Assembly: GCF_011039205.1 (NCBI RefSeq)
Contig: NZ_JAAKEL010000009.1
Coordinates: 1-64,000, forward strand
Length of the DNA: 64,000 nucleotides
Origin: Dysgonomonas sp. ZJ279
GTDB lineage: Bacteria; Bacteroidota; Bacteroidia; Bacteroidales; Dysgonomonadaceae
Direction: 5' to 3'
Part shown: positions 1 through 8,851 of the stretch, in pieces
Position numbering within the stretch: the stretch's first letter is position 1
Layout of the letters: every line of letters begins with the position of its first letter
The notes under the pieces: generated by a model
The model's database searches: none
What the model was told of the DNA's origin: nothing
Seen by the model: only the letters and a program-made list of their open reading frames with translations
Position numbers and translations under genes: made by a program

Positions 1-308
1 ATTTTACCCTCTGTGTTAGTGTTTCATACACAAAGGAATTTATAATGTTAATATTTGTTAGTAAAATGCAGGGCTTTATTAGAAGCTCTAGCGGATTTTA
101 CTTAACCGGTGGTATACTTTTCAATTATTTTAGTGGACTACTTTTCAATTATATTATACAACAGAAATTAACTTTTCTGATAAAATAGTATATTTGTATC
201 TACATCCTGCCATTGTTGGTTTAATCACTTCATACAAACCGACGAATAAAGACCGCAGATATATAAATTCATTTTAGTATTTATATCGGCTAAATTCTTG
301 TCCTATTG
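1..308. other. intergenic, left window edge
   Basis: No coding region is supported here. The stretch is AT-rich and holds one imperfect tandem repeat (listed separately at 111-158). The gene that would lie to the left is outside the window. No tRNA-like fold or clear promoter is visible. Confidence 0.6.
111..158. repeat. 24-bp imperfect tandem repeat
   Basis: Two adjacent 24-bp units (111-134 and 135-158) match at 19 of 24 positions and share the 14-mer TACTTTTCAATTAT. Tandem motifs of this kind occur at the ends of IS21-family elements, so this may be the remnant of an element end, but no istA/istB gene is present in the window. That reading is a guess. Confidence 0.5.
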
Positions 309-782
309 TCAGTCCGTAAACTTTTGCCGTTTAGAAAGCCTGACAAGTGTTTTTGCTATTCTGTCTACTTTCGTTTGGTCTGTTTTTGCAGAATATATCC
401 ACTTGATGTAATTGTGTTGTTCGCTTTCGCTGAGTGAATTAAAGAACTGAAATGCTTCAGGCTCGTCTCGCAGACACAATAGTAGTTCTTCGGGAACTTC
501 CAACGGTTCATTATCGAGATATAAAATGACATGAACATAATCGCCTGCCTGTTTCTTTATCTTTTTTCGTATCTCTGCTTTTACAGGAAGAAACAGTTTG
601 CCGTTCCCAAATGGCATTAAATGATATTTTTTGATTTCAAAACCATCAATACTTCCTTTTACTTTCAACATCCCGAAAGATGCCTTACCCATCGGGATTT
701 CGGGTATCTCGGTGTAAGTCCAGCCGCCCTTTTCAGGAAATTTTTCGAGCAAATATTTTTTATTTATCAAGGGTTTTTCCAT
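309..782 (-). CDS. YdeI/OmpD-associated family protein (DUF1905-like)
   Basis: A 157-residue cytoplasmic protein without signal peptide. Residues about 30-100 read as the DUF1905 beta-barrel (pattern FGMLKVKGSIDGFEI, then KLFLPVKAEIRKKI and GDYVHVILYLD). The C-terminal 45 residues resemble the YdeI/OmdA tail, which typically holds a W-I..AK....R...T pattern (here KWIYSAKTDQTKVDRIAKT). Proteins of this family have been linked to bacteriocin tolerance, but the biochemical role is unknown. It starts at an ATG and stands alone, 66 bp from the next gene. The family call rests on recognition of the pattern, not on an alignment. Confidence 0.75.
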   Translation of the reverse strand: MEKPLINKKYLLEKFPEKGGWTYTEIPEIPMGKASFGMLKVKGSIDGFEIKKYHLMPFGNGKLFLPVKAEIRKKIKKQAGDYVHVILYLDNEPLEVPEELLLCLRDEPEAFQFFNSLSESEQHNYIKWIYSAKTDQTKVDRIAKTLVRLSKRQKFTD

Positions 783-848
783 TTTACTTTCTGATTTTAT
801 TGTTAGACGCTGTGCCGCAAATAGTTATAAATACGGTAACTACTTGTT

Positions 849-1778
849 TTATTTTTGTTTCATATATTTGGAAATAGTTTCGAGAAAAAGTTCTTGTTGA
901 TCAACATACAGAAAATGAGAGCAATTATCGATCAATGTAAAGTTTTTTTTACCCACAATTGCTTTCATATCTTCTAATTGCTTTTTCGAAAAAATTCTGT
1001 CTTGTTTTCCATAAATAGCAAATATGTGAATGTTTTGGGTTTTCAGTTTTTCGAGAATGGGTTTTGTATCAACGTTATTTAGTGTCTCATTCTGAAAAAA
1101 TATCGCAGGAGCATTCCGATTTCTGATGTTGTTTTTATAAAAGTCACTCTTTTGATATTCTTCTCGTAATTTCATAGATTCTTTTGTTGGTTTCGGCATA
1201 TCAAAAAAGCCATCAGCGAGATCGAAACATGCTGCACGGTATTCGGCAGTATTTTTGGGTAGCTGTCTGGTTTCTTCAATTTTATTCAACGTCTGCGTAT
1301 CACCGTTTTTGCGATAAACTTTCTCTACGGTATACAATATGTGGTCGTAAGTTTCTTGTTGTGAGAATAAAGCTCCTATAAGGATGATCGAATTTACTTT
1401 CTCCGGGTGCTGTTCTGCGAAGAATGTAGCAACTATTCCTCCAAAGCTATGTGCTAGAATATTTGCCTGTTCTATATTGTATTTCTCATAAATAGCAACA
1501 AGGTCATTGGATGATTCTTGGAATGTAAATGTTGCGTCAGGATCGGCAGAACGCCCTTCACCTCTTCGGTCATAAGCTATAACATAAAACCCTAATTCGG
1601 CAAGTCGCTGAGCTGTGGTCGCTTCAAATAATGTCGTATTTGAACTTGGGCCTCCATGTACATATATAATGGCAGGGCTTAAACTGCTGCCATAACTTTG
1701 CGAATAAATAGTTTGCCCTTTTGCTGAATTGATTGAAAGAATAGTAAGCAAGGCTAAATAAGGAAGTGTGGATTTCAT
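849..1778 (-). CDS. secreted alpha/beta hydrolase
   Basis: A 309-residue alpha/beta-hydrolase with a Sec signal peptide (residues 1-21, cleavage near AKG-QT). The catalytic set is visible: oxyanion-hole HGGP at 41-44, nucleophile Ser111 in AHSFGG, acid Asp260 in GKQDRIF and base His288 in NCSHFL. The HGGP and DRRGEGRS patterns recall proline iminopeptidases and related hydrolases, but the elbow is SFGG rather than the GGSWG typical of true iminopeptidases. The substrate is therefore open. Probably periplasmic. It sits alone between unrelated minus-strand genes. Confidence 0.85.
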   Translation of the reverse strand: MKSTLPYLALLTILSINSAKGQTIYSQSYGSSLSPAIIYVHGGPSSNTTLFEATTAQRLAELGFYVIAYDRRGEGRSADPDATFTFQESSNDLVAIYEKYNIEQANILAHSFGGIVATFFAEQHPEKVNSIILIGALFSQQETYDHILYTVEKVYRKNGDTQTLNKIEETRQLPKNTAEYRAACFDLADGFFDMPKPTKESMKLREEYQKSDFYKNNIRNRNAPAIFFQNETLNNVDTKPILEKLKTQNIHIFAIYGKQDRIFSKKQLEDMKAIVGKKNFTLIDNCSHFLYVDQQELFLETISKYMKQK

Positions 1779-1914
1779 CTTATGAACTTTTTTAATTTGG
1801 GCAAAGTTGTTTTAGTAATCCGAAAATCTCATTAAAATCATTGTCATTTGCTTTACGAATACTTAGTTCTATCATATTATAATTATTTTGGGTAGTTTTA
1901 GATGCAAATGTTAT

Positions 1915-2460
1915 CTATACCTCCAGACTAGAAATAATGTCTTGGGTAGAGCATACAGATATGTTATGTTTCGTAGGAGTCATGTTGCTCCACAGCCAAT
2001 TGTAATACTCTATTATTGTCGGAGCATCTACCTGTGGGCGCGATGCCGTAGTGTGTGCGTTGGAAGCAATATATATCTTAAAGTCGTTGACCAGAGCAGT
2101 TTTAATTGTCGCATCGACACAAAAGTCGGTAGCACATCCGCAGAAATATAATTCGTCGATGTTTTTCCCGATAAGAGTAGACAGTAATTCAGTATTGTAA
2201 AAGGCATCATTGGCTTCCTTTACTACAACTATATCCGAAGGCTCTTGTATTAATTCGGGTAATATTTCGAAGTCTTCAGTTTGTGGAAGAAGATATTCTT
2301 CTTTTGTCCCATCGTGTTTGATATATATTACTGGGTATCCTGCATCGCGAAACTTTCTGGAGAGTAAATTAATCTGTTCGATTTTTTGTAGTGTATTGTA
2401 GCGTATAGAGTAAGGTTTGAAACTTCCTATTTGCATGTCGATAATCAAAAGTGCTTTCAT
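1915..2460 (-). CDS. isochorismatase-family cysteine hydrolase
   Basis: A 181-residue protein of the isochorismatase/nicotinamidase fold. The catalytic triad can be placed: Asp8 in LIIDMQ, Lys81 in VVVKEANDAF and Cys114 in CATDFCVDAT. Members hydrolyse amides such as nicotinamide, N-carbamoyl amino acids or ureidoacrylate; small stand-alone members like this often have no known substrate. No signal peptide, so cytoplasmic. The TDFCVDAT context matches the general family rather than PncA specifically, which normally has a metal-site D-x-H-x-H motif that I do not see. Confidence 0.85.
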   Translation of the reverse strand: MKALLIIDMQIGSFKPYSIRYNTLQKIEQINLLSRKFRDAGYPVIYIKHDGTKEEYLLPQTEDFEILPELIQEPSDIVVVKEANDAFYNTELLSTLIGKNIDELYFCGCATDFCVDATIKTALVNDFKIYIASNAHTTASRPQVDAPTIIEYYNWLWSNMTPTKHNISVCSTQDIISSLEV

Positions 2461-2539
2461 AATTCAATGTTGTGATTTTATTTCCGTCAATAAAATTACC
2501 GTTTTTTCTATTAATGAATCTATCCGATGGGTATATTCT

Positions 2540-3154
2540 TTATCTTAATTCTCGGAAATGCTCAATCAGAAAAGTATAATATTCAGGACATAATGCACAT
2601 AGGTTCGCACGGTTAAACATTTTTGTAGAAAGCTGGTAGCTGTTATCCACTGCTGTAAATCCGTTTATCTGAACTTTATAGTGTTCATCTGCCATTACTT
2701 TTTCTAATTCTGATACAGGAACTTCGTAGATACCCAGAACTTCTTCTTTCTGAAGCGTAAAATCTTGCGGAGAGAATTTACCCTCTAAAGTGAAAATATT
2801 AGTGAACTCATTGTCGATCATGTTGGGAAGCGTTATGCTGATTGGCAGATAACCCAAATATTTAAGGTCAGAAAAATCTATCCGAATACCAAGTTCCTCT
2901 TCAATTTCACGAATACCATCACAAAGGCTTTCTGTCGAGAGTAGGTGACCGGCAGCAGTAATATCGAATAACCCGGCATAGTCTTTCTTAGTATCAGAAC
3001 GTTGTTGAAAATAAAGATAAGTATCAGAACTATCCCGATAATAAAACCAACAATGAAAGGTTTCGTGCCAAAGGCCAATCCGATGCGTTTCATCTCTTGT
3101 CGCAACGCCTATCTTAGTGTAAGCTTCGTCGAATACACTAAATATTTCTTCCAT
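2540..3154 (-). CDS. NUDIX hydrolase, IPP-isomerase-like type
   Basis: A 204-residue NUDIX protein. The Nudix box runs from Gly69 to Ile90, ending in REIEEELGI, which provides the metal-binding glutamates. By my count the box has six residues between the first Glu (E75) and the RE pair instead of the usual seven. The upstream HRIGLWHETFHCWFYYR region resembles the group related to isopentenyl-diphosphate isomerase and thiamine-pyrophosphate NUDIX enzymes. The substrate is unknown. It lies 15 bp downstream of the GNAT gene at 3170-3976 and probably shares its transcript. Confidence 0.85.
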   Translation of the reverse strand: MEEIFSVFDEAYTKIGVATRDETHRIGLWHETFHCWFYYRDSSDTYLYFQQRSDTKKDYAGLFDITAAGHLLSTESLCDGIREIEEELGIRIDFSDLKYLGYLPISITLPNMIDNEFTNIFTLEGKFSPQDFTLQKEEVLGIYEVPVSELEKVMADEHYKVQINGFTAVDNSYQLSTKMFNRANLCALCPEYYTFLIEHFRELR

Positions 3155-3169
3155 TCTTTTTAATATGAT

Positions 3170-3976
3170 TTATTTTACACCCAATTTATAATAGGCTGTT
3201 TCTATTGATTTTTCAAAACCGAGAGTTTCGGCTAACTTATACGAACCTGTATTATCCGATCTGCAAGCCCAGAGAGGCTCGAGTTTATTTTCTATACAAT
3301 AGTCGATAAGTGCAGAGCATGTTTTATATGCCAGACCTTTACCCTTAAACTCTTCAGATGTTTCAATGCCCAGTTCCAATTTATTGTCATGGATAAAAGC
3401 TGAAAATGCCGTTGAGGCTAACTTGCCGTTATAAAATAAACTAAATCCGACACCATTGTTTACAAAGTCGACTGAACCATTCCAGAATTTAAGAGGAATA
3501 ACAGCTCCTTTTATTCTTTCGCAAGTTTCTTTATCTGTTCGTCTAATTTGAACAAGAGGATCTGCTTTTTTTTGCATGTTCTTAGTCTCAAGATATTTGT
3601 CTTTGTTGAGTTTGAAATTAGTTCGTGTGTTACACTCTACAATATCGTTTGGTATGTCGTCAAACATATCCTTTAATACCTGTTCCCAATCGGAGGGAAA
3701 TACCTGCATCCATTCATCGCCTTTTCTATTCAGATTGGTATTTAGTACATATTCTTTAAATTGAGAATTAAACGTTTCATTATCGAAATCGCCAAAGAGC
3801 AGCGACATACCATAAGGATGAATAACATAAAATGTTTTGGGGTCTTCTTCGTTATCTACAAATATTTCGCCTTCCACTTTCTGTTCAATAACCGAACGGG
3901 CGAACAGGTTGTTAATCGTTACCAGCTTTAGGGGCTCGGTTACTTTATTGTAATATTGGTTGTCTAAACGTTTCAT
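3170..3976 (-). CDS. GNAT-family N-acetyltransferase (GNAT_acetyltran type)
   Basis: 268 residues. The C-terminal half carries the GNAT core: beta strand LELGIETSEEF, acetyl-CoA loop KGKGLA (211-216) and the downstream DNTGSYKLAETLGFEK helix, a common GNAT ending. The N-terminal 130 residues are a second domain of the kind seen in the larger GNAT_acetyltran group of Firmicutes and Bacteroidota. The acceptor is unknown. It is the first of a probable two-gene unit with the NUDIX gene. It starts at an ATG; the CDS is separated from the PUL end by two hairpins. Confidence 0.8.
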   Translation of the reverse strand: MKRLDNQYYNKVTEPLKLVTINNLFARSVIEQKVEGEIFVDNEEDPKTFYVIHPYGMSLLFGDFDNETFNSQFKEYVLNTNLNRKGDEWMQVFPSDWEQVLKDMFDDIPNDIVECNTRTNFKLNKDKYLETKNMQKKADPLVQIRRTDKETCERIKGAVIPLKFWNGSVDFVNNGVGFSLFYNGKLASTAFSAFIHDNKLELGIETSEEFKGKGLAYKTCSALIDYCIENKLEPLWACRSDNTGSYKLAETLGFEKSIETAYYKLGVK

Positions 3977-4081
3977 CTTAACTCATTATATTTTTCGAGG
4001 TTTAAAGATAATAATTTAAGGGTTGTGCTTGCTTTATCAGCTTATGAATTATTTATAATCTTACCAACGCTTGTACATCAA

Positions 4082-4114
4082 ATAAGGAGCTTTCTGAAAT
4101 AGAAAACTCCTTAT
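4082..4114 (-). terminator. putative hairpin terminator downstream of GH5
   Basis: The arms ATAAGGAG (4082-4089) and CTCCTTAT (4107-4114) are perfect complements, and the pairing can extend inward through TTTCT/AGAAA, giving about 13 of 14 paired bases around a GAAAT loop. It lies 42 bp past the stop codon of the last PUL gene. The run of T after it on the minus strand is short (TTATTTG), so termination there is plausible rather than certain. A second 9-bp stem (4122-4130 with 4144-4152) lies between it and the stop. Confidence 0.5.
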
Positions 4115-4155
4115 CCTTTTTAATAATTTGTGTACCTAGAAGACAAATTATTATT

Positions 4156-5403
4156 TCATGGTTTCATCCCGAGGGCGGTAATGTAACCTTCGTTTTTTGT
4201 GCAATTACTGAATTTCATATTTTCAAGTAAATCAGTCATCGCTTTCTTCACTTTTTCCTGATCTGGTCTGGCTTTTCTTATTTTAGCAAAATTGCTTCTG
4301 TCTTGTTTAGTGTATTCAACAATCAAATCCCAATTTTCGGGAGTCGGAATTGTCAGCATGCAGCTTTTTGGTACCATCTTTTTGTATGGCCAATAGTGCC
4401 ATCCAATGTTGTTACGTTCCATCAGGCGAGTCCATCCTGCAATCCATTCGTCCGAATTCTCACCTGTTTCGCCCATATACATTGGGAGGTTCACGCTATC
4501 TCTGAAATTTACAAAGTCCTGAATGTTGGCTTGTAATGTATCGCACCAGTAGCGGTGACATGTGTACATCATTTTATCGTCGAATTTAGAATCATTAAAG
4601 ACAGTGAAATTACCATTCCACTGAGCACCGCCCAGCAATACGATATGATTGTTGTCTACAGTTCTTATCGAATCTACACATCTTTTGTACAAAGGCTCTA
4701 GCGAGTCGTTCAAGTGTGCGTAATCTTCCATAAAATAGTGCGCAATAGGCTCATTCAGCAAGTCATAACCTAGTATTATTGTATCGTTCTTGTAATGATC
4801 TGCCACTTTCTTCCATATATCGCAGAACAGCTCTTTGCTTGGCTCGCTTTCCATCAACCAAGGATAGCCGTAGCTATCGTCTATGTTGTCTCCTGTTTGT
4901 CCTCCGGGAGCATCGTGCATATCCAGAATAACGTATAGGTTTTGCTTACGGCACCATTCTATGGCATTATCTATCAGTTCAAAGCCATTTTGGTTAGAAT
5001 CCAAACCCATGTAATCTTCATTGGTAAAGAGCTTATAATGAAACGGAATTCTGACCGAATTCATCCCCGTTTGTTTTATATACTTTATATCATCTTCGGT
5101 GATATAATTTTTCTTAAACTCGTTCCAGAACCAATTTGTGAAATCGGGGCCGACCATTTCGCAGAATGCTTCGTTGATCACACGGTACGAACTCACATCG
5201 CCAAAGAAGAACATATAACCTTCGGGATTGAGCCAGTTACCCAGATTAATGCCTTGTATGAAGAATTTCTCTCCATTCGGTTTTATCAGGTCGGGGCCAT
5301 TTACACGGATAAAGCGTTCGGCGTGTTGTGGCTCAGTTTGTTCTTTCGACCCACAACTTAAGAGCAAGAGAGGAAATAGGAGTAAATAGATTAGTTTCTT
5401 CAT
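4156..5403 (-). CDS. GH5-family glucanase lipoprotein (exo-beta-1,3-glucanase/BglC-like)
   Basis: A 415-residue lipoprotein: lipobox LLSC with Cys17, so probably anchored in the outer membrane. The (beta/alpha)8 clan-A signature is clear: INLGNWLNPEG (52-62), MNSVRIPFHY, ILDMHDAPGG, acid/base Glu218 in DLLNEPIA and nucleophile Glu312 in MGETGEN. It resembles the BglC/exo-1,3-beta-glucanase side of GH5 more than endocellulases. It is the last gene of the susC operon, 107 bp after the GH3 gene, and probably trims oligosaccharides made by the GH16 enzyme. Linkage specificity cannot be fixed from sequence alone. Confidence 0.85.
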   Translation of the reverse strand: MKKLIYLLLFPLLLLSCGSKEQTEPQHAERFIRVNGPDLIKPNGEKFFIQGINLGNWLNPEGYMFFFGDVSSYRVINEAFCEMVGPDFTNWFWNEFKKNYITEDDIKYIKQTGMNSVRIPFHYKLFTNEDYMGLDSNQNGFELIDNAIEWCRKQNLYVILDMHDAPGGQTGDNIDDSYGYPWLMESEPSKELFCDIWKKVADHYKNDTIILGYDLLNEPIAHYFMEDYAHLNDSLEPLYKRCVDSIRTVDNNHIVLLGGAQWNGNFTVFNDSKFDDKMMYTCHRYWCDTLQANIQDFVNFRDSVNLPMYMGETGENSDEWIAGWTRLMERNNIGWHYWPYKKMVPKSCMLTIPTPENWDLIVEYTKQDRSNFAKIRKARPDQEKVKKAMTDLLENMKFSNCTKNEGYITALGMKP

Positions 5404-5510
5404 AATTTTAGCGTGTTTTCATTATAATTATCTTCAAGCGTGTTTTATAGGCTAAAGGTATAAAAATTACATTCACGGTAACTCTTATACCTTCGCTATA
5501 TGCTTATTTA

Positions 5511-7895
5511 TTATTCTGTTACAGTAAAAGTACTTTTTAAATTAGCATTGCTGCTCCCTCCAACCCAAATATTAAAATCGCCTGCTTCTGCCTTTTTCAT
5601 TAGATCACGACCATAAAAAGCAAGATCGTCTGTCGAAATTTTAAATTCAACTACTTTCGATTCTCCGGCCTTGAGCGCTATACGTTGAAAGCCTTTCAGT
5701 TCTTTTACAGGGCGTACGAGTGATCCTACGATATCTTGAATATAAAGTTGAGCTACTTCCGTACCATCTACATTACTTGTGTTTTTAAGCGTTACTTTCG
5801 CTGTTATTGTTCCGTTCATCGGAATAGACGAAGATGATAACATGAAATTTGAATATTCGAATGTACTGTATGATAATCCATATCCAAATGGAAATAACGG
5901 ATCTTTTCCGGAATCAAGATAGAATGATGTATTACCAAGCGATGTCTGACCAGCCTCCAGTTCGATCTGATCCAAAGTCATTACTTTCTCGGGTGCAGGA
6001 CGACCTGTATTGTTATGATTGTAATACATTGGTATCTGTCCTACTTCACGTACAAATGTAGCCGGTAGTTTACCGCTAGGATTTGCTTTGCCGAAAATAA
6101 GATCGAAAATAGCAGGGCCACCCATCGTTCCCGGATGGAAATTATAGAGTATTGCATCAGCATACGGAAGATCACGCTCGATAGTCAACGGTCTGCCTGC
6201 CATGATAACCAATATCACAGGTTTACCCGCACTCTTTACAGCCTTCAATAGATTAGATTGTTCACCTATCAGATTGATATTCGACAATGAGTGGGCTTCT
6301 CCCGATAAGATAGATTCTTCACCTAAAAATACAACTGCTACATCAGCAGATGCCGCTGCTTGTTTTGCTTTCTCAAAATTAGCCGTATTCTTATCGCGCG
6401 AATAAGCTAATGCCGGTTCATATACATAGTTGATATTCTTGTAGTCATTTTTCAGAGCGCCGATAGGAGTTACAGTATAGTTTTTATCTCCATCGAATAT
6501 CCATGTTCCCAACTGATCGTGCGAAGCATCTGCCATAGGGCCTATAACAGCTATTTTCTTATTTTCGGCTAACGGTAAGATATTGTTATCGTTTTTCAAT
6601 AGAATAGCCGATTGTATAGCTGCTTCCCGTGCAGCTTTCAGATGATCGGCAGCATATAATACCGACGGTTTTTTTGTGTCGGCATACGGATTTTCGAACA
6701 ATCCCATGCGAAATTTAATCCGTAAGATATTGCGAACGGCATTATCGATAGTTTGTACAGACACTTTGCCTTCTTTAACCAATTCGGGCAGGTATTTCAT
6801 ATAAGTACCGCTTACCATTTCCATGTCTATGCCAGCATTCGCAGAAATTTCTGCCACCTGTTTGTCATTTTTTGCATAACCATGAGGAATCATTTCGCCC
6901 ATCGATGCCCAATCGGAAACAACAAAGCCGTCGAACTTCCATTCGTCACGCAGGATATTTTTCAGTATATATTCGTTACCCGAAGCCGGGATACCATCAT
7001 TGTCGTTGAATGATGTCATGAGTGTAGCTGCTCCTGCTTCGATGGCACTATGGAAAGGAGGGAGATATACGTTTCGCATCAGATAGGGTGGGATATTTGT
7101 GCTGTTATAGTCACGGCCGCCTTCGGCCGCACCATATCCGATAAAATGTTTTACGCAAGCTGCAATGGAATTAGGGTCGGCTAAATCGCCTCCACCTTGA
7201 AATCCTTTTACCATTGCTGCTCCGAGTTGCGATACCAGATAAGGGTCTTCGCCAAGACTTTCGGCAATTCGCCCCCAACGAGCATCGCGCGAAATATCGA
7301 GCATCGGAGCAAAAGTCCAGTTGATACCTGTCGATCGGGCTTCGATAGCTGCGACACGTGCACCATCTTCTACCAACTGTGGATTGAACGAGGCTGCTTG
7401 TCCCAGAGGGATAGGAAATATAGTTTTGAATCCGTGGATAACATCCCGACCGATAATCATAGGTATACCTAAGCGGCTTTCTTTCAATGCTGCCCTTTGA
7501 AGTTTATTTATCATTTCAGGGTCGGTAATGTTCAGTAATGAACCTATTTCACCTTTTTTTATAGGTTGAGTAATGTTTTCGTCAAGTATTTTGCCTGCTG
7601 CCTGTTTGATAAGAGCAACCTTCTCTTCTTTGCTCATCTCGGTTGGCTTTTTTTGTCCTTGCCCTCCGGCAACTCCCATCCTTATAAGGAAGGTATTCAT
7701 ATCATCGTCGCTGTATTGAGCAATGGCTTTATCGTCGATCGAAAAAAAGCTGACTTGGTTCATCTGACCGATTTTCTCTTCCAATGTCATTTTTGCCAAC
7801 AAATCTTCGACACGTTTTTCAATATCTTTCTGTGCGTATGCCAACGAGGAGAATAGGAATAAGGCTGAAATGCCTAGAAATTTTAATCTTTTCAT
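5511..7895 (-). CDS. GH3 beta-glucosidase, BglX-like
   Basis: 794 residues with a signal peptide (cleavage near LAYA-QK, residue 21), hence periplasmic. The GH3 N-terminal barrel shows RWGRIAESLGEDPYL (207-221), VKHF (248-251) and the nucleophile Asp328 in VVSDWASMGE. The GH3 C-terminal domain follows (about 440-660), then an FnIII-like domain (about 700-790, LKNTSNVDGTEVAQLYI). Compared with E. coli BglX as I remember it, residues about 48-105 look like an extra segment. GH3 enzymes cut glucose from the non-reducing end of beta-gluco-oligosaccharides. Gap to GH16 is 34 bp, consistent with one operon. Confidence 0.92.
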   Translation of the reverse strand: MKRLKFLGISALFLFSSLAYAQKDIEKRVEDLLAKMTLEEKIGQMNQVSFFSIDDKAIAQYSDDDMNTFLIRMGVAGGQGQKKPTEMSKEEKVALIKQAAGKILDENITQPIKKGEIGSLLNITDPEMINKLQRAALKESRLGIPMIIGRDVIHGFKTIFPIPLGQAASFNPQLVEDGARVAAIEARSTGINWTFAPMLDISRDARWGRIAESLGEDPYLVSQLGAAMVKGFQGGGDLADPNSIAACVKHFIGYGAAEGGRDYNSTNIPPYLMRNVYLPPFHSAIEAGAATLMTSFNDNDGIPASGNEYILKNILRDEWKFDGFVVSDWASMGEMIPHGYAKNDKQVAEISANAGIDMEMVSGTYMKYLPELVKEGKVSVQTIDNAVRNILRIKFRMGLFENPYADTKKPSVLYAADHLKAAREAAIQSAILLKNDNNILPLAENKKIAVIGPMADASHDQLGTWIFDGDKNYTVTPIGALKNDYKNINYVYEPALAYSRDKNTANFEKAKQAAASADVAVVFLGEESILSGEAHSLSNINLIGEQSNLLKAVKSAGKPVILVIMAGRPLTIERDLPYADAILYNFHPGTMGGPAIFDLIFGKANPSGKLPATFVREVGQIPMYYNHNNTGRPAPEKVMTLDQIELEAGQTSLGNTSFYLDSGKDPLFPFGYGLSYSTFEYSNFMLSSSSIPMNGTITAKVTLKNTSNVDGTEVAQLYIQDIVGSLVRPVKELKGFQRIALKAGESKVVEFKISTDDLAFYGRDLMKKAEAGDFNIWVGGSSNANLKSTFTVTE

Positions 7896-7929
7896 TTTGG
7901 TATCTATTTTATTAATAAGGATATAATGT

Positions 7930-8775
7930 TCATTGTTTTTGGTATACCCTTACGTAATCTATTTCGTAACGTGCAGGAAAGATATCGGGATCGATGCCTT
8001 TCGTTCCTCCCCAATCTCCGCCTATGGCAAGATTGAGTTTTAGATAGAACGGTTCGTTAAACGGCCAAGTATTTTTATTTCCTTTTTTATCATTCTTGAA
8101 TGTAAAATAGGCTACATTATCTACATATCCGGTGATGAAATCTTCCGTCCATTCCAAACCATAAACATGAAATTCGGTTTCCGCAGTTTCTATATCGATG
8201 GTTTTTGTTTTCTCCGTTCCTATTTTATGATTGTATGTGTCGGTATGTACCGAAGCGTGAACTACACCGGGTTTGTAGCCTACATATTCCATAATGTCTA
8301 TTTCGCCGTCGAGTGGCCACGACTTAATGTTTTCGGGTAGCATCCAGAATGCCGACCAAGTGCCTTTGCCTCCGGGAAGCTTAGCTCGCATTTCGAAATA
8401 ACCGTATTTCCATGATTTAGTTGTGTTCATTCGGGCTGAAATAATATCAGAACCTTGATACGGTTTTTCTAACTTAAATGCTGTGATGATAAGCGAACCG
8501 TTTTGTATTTTGGCAACTGTATCTTTTTCGAGAATTCTATCCACATAATTTTGCGGCTCATTATTTCCCCAGCCGTTATTTCCGGTTTCGAACCACCATT
8601 CGCTTCCCGGTAGGGGCAGGGTACCATTTGCGTTTGGAGCTTCGTTGAATTCATCTTGCCAGATGAGGTTGTAATTTGATAGAATATCTGTCTTATTCTT
8701 TTCTTGGATGTCTTGACTACATGCATAATCGCATAAGAGAAGAAAGCAGGGGATGAGGAAGAGTGTATGTTTCAT
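7930..8775 (-). CDS. GH16 endo-beta-1,3-glucanase / laminarinase-like
   Basis: 281 residues with a Sec signal peptide (about 20 residues, ending near YACS-QD). The GH16 signature is intact: nucleophile Glu158, Asp160 and acid/base Glu163 in DGEIDIMEYVG. Other GH16 landmarks are WQDEFN at 39-44, WGNNEPQNY, the substrate-facing WSAFWMLP, and the closing YEIDYVRVYQ strand. The pattern with the extra residue (E-I-D-I-M-E) is the laminarinase/lichenase type with a beta-bulge, so endo-cleavage of beta-1,3- or mixed-linkage glucan is expected. It is the endo enzyme of the PUL and lies between the binding protein and the GH3 gene. Confidence 0.92.
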   Translation of the reverse strand: MKHTLFLIPCFLLLCDYACSQDIQEKNKTDILSNYNLIWQDEFNEAPNANGTLPLPGSEWWFETGNNGWGNNEPQNYVDRILEKDTVAKIQNGSLIITAFKLEKPYQGSDIISARMNTTKSWKYGYFEMRAKLPGGKGTWSAFWMLPENIKSWPLDGEIDIMEYVGYKPGVVHASVHTDTYNHKIGTEKTKTIDIETAETEFHVYGLEWTEDFITGYVDNVAYFTFKNDKKGNKNTWPFNEPFYLKLNLAIGGDWGGTKGIDPDIFPARYEIDYVRVYQKQ

Positions 8776-8851
8776 AACTATTCTTGATGAAAAATAGGTT
8801 GCCTGAATGATTATTTGTAATTTCTATCAGACAACCTATATATTTGATTAT

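Noticed and set aside
5849-7856. Several plus-strand open frames of 60-96 codons inside the GH3 gene
   Set aside because: They have no signal, motif or sensible start and are shadows of the GH3 gene.
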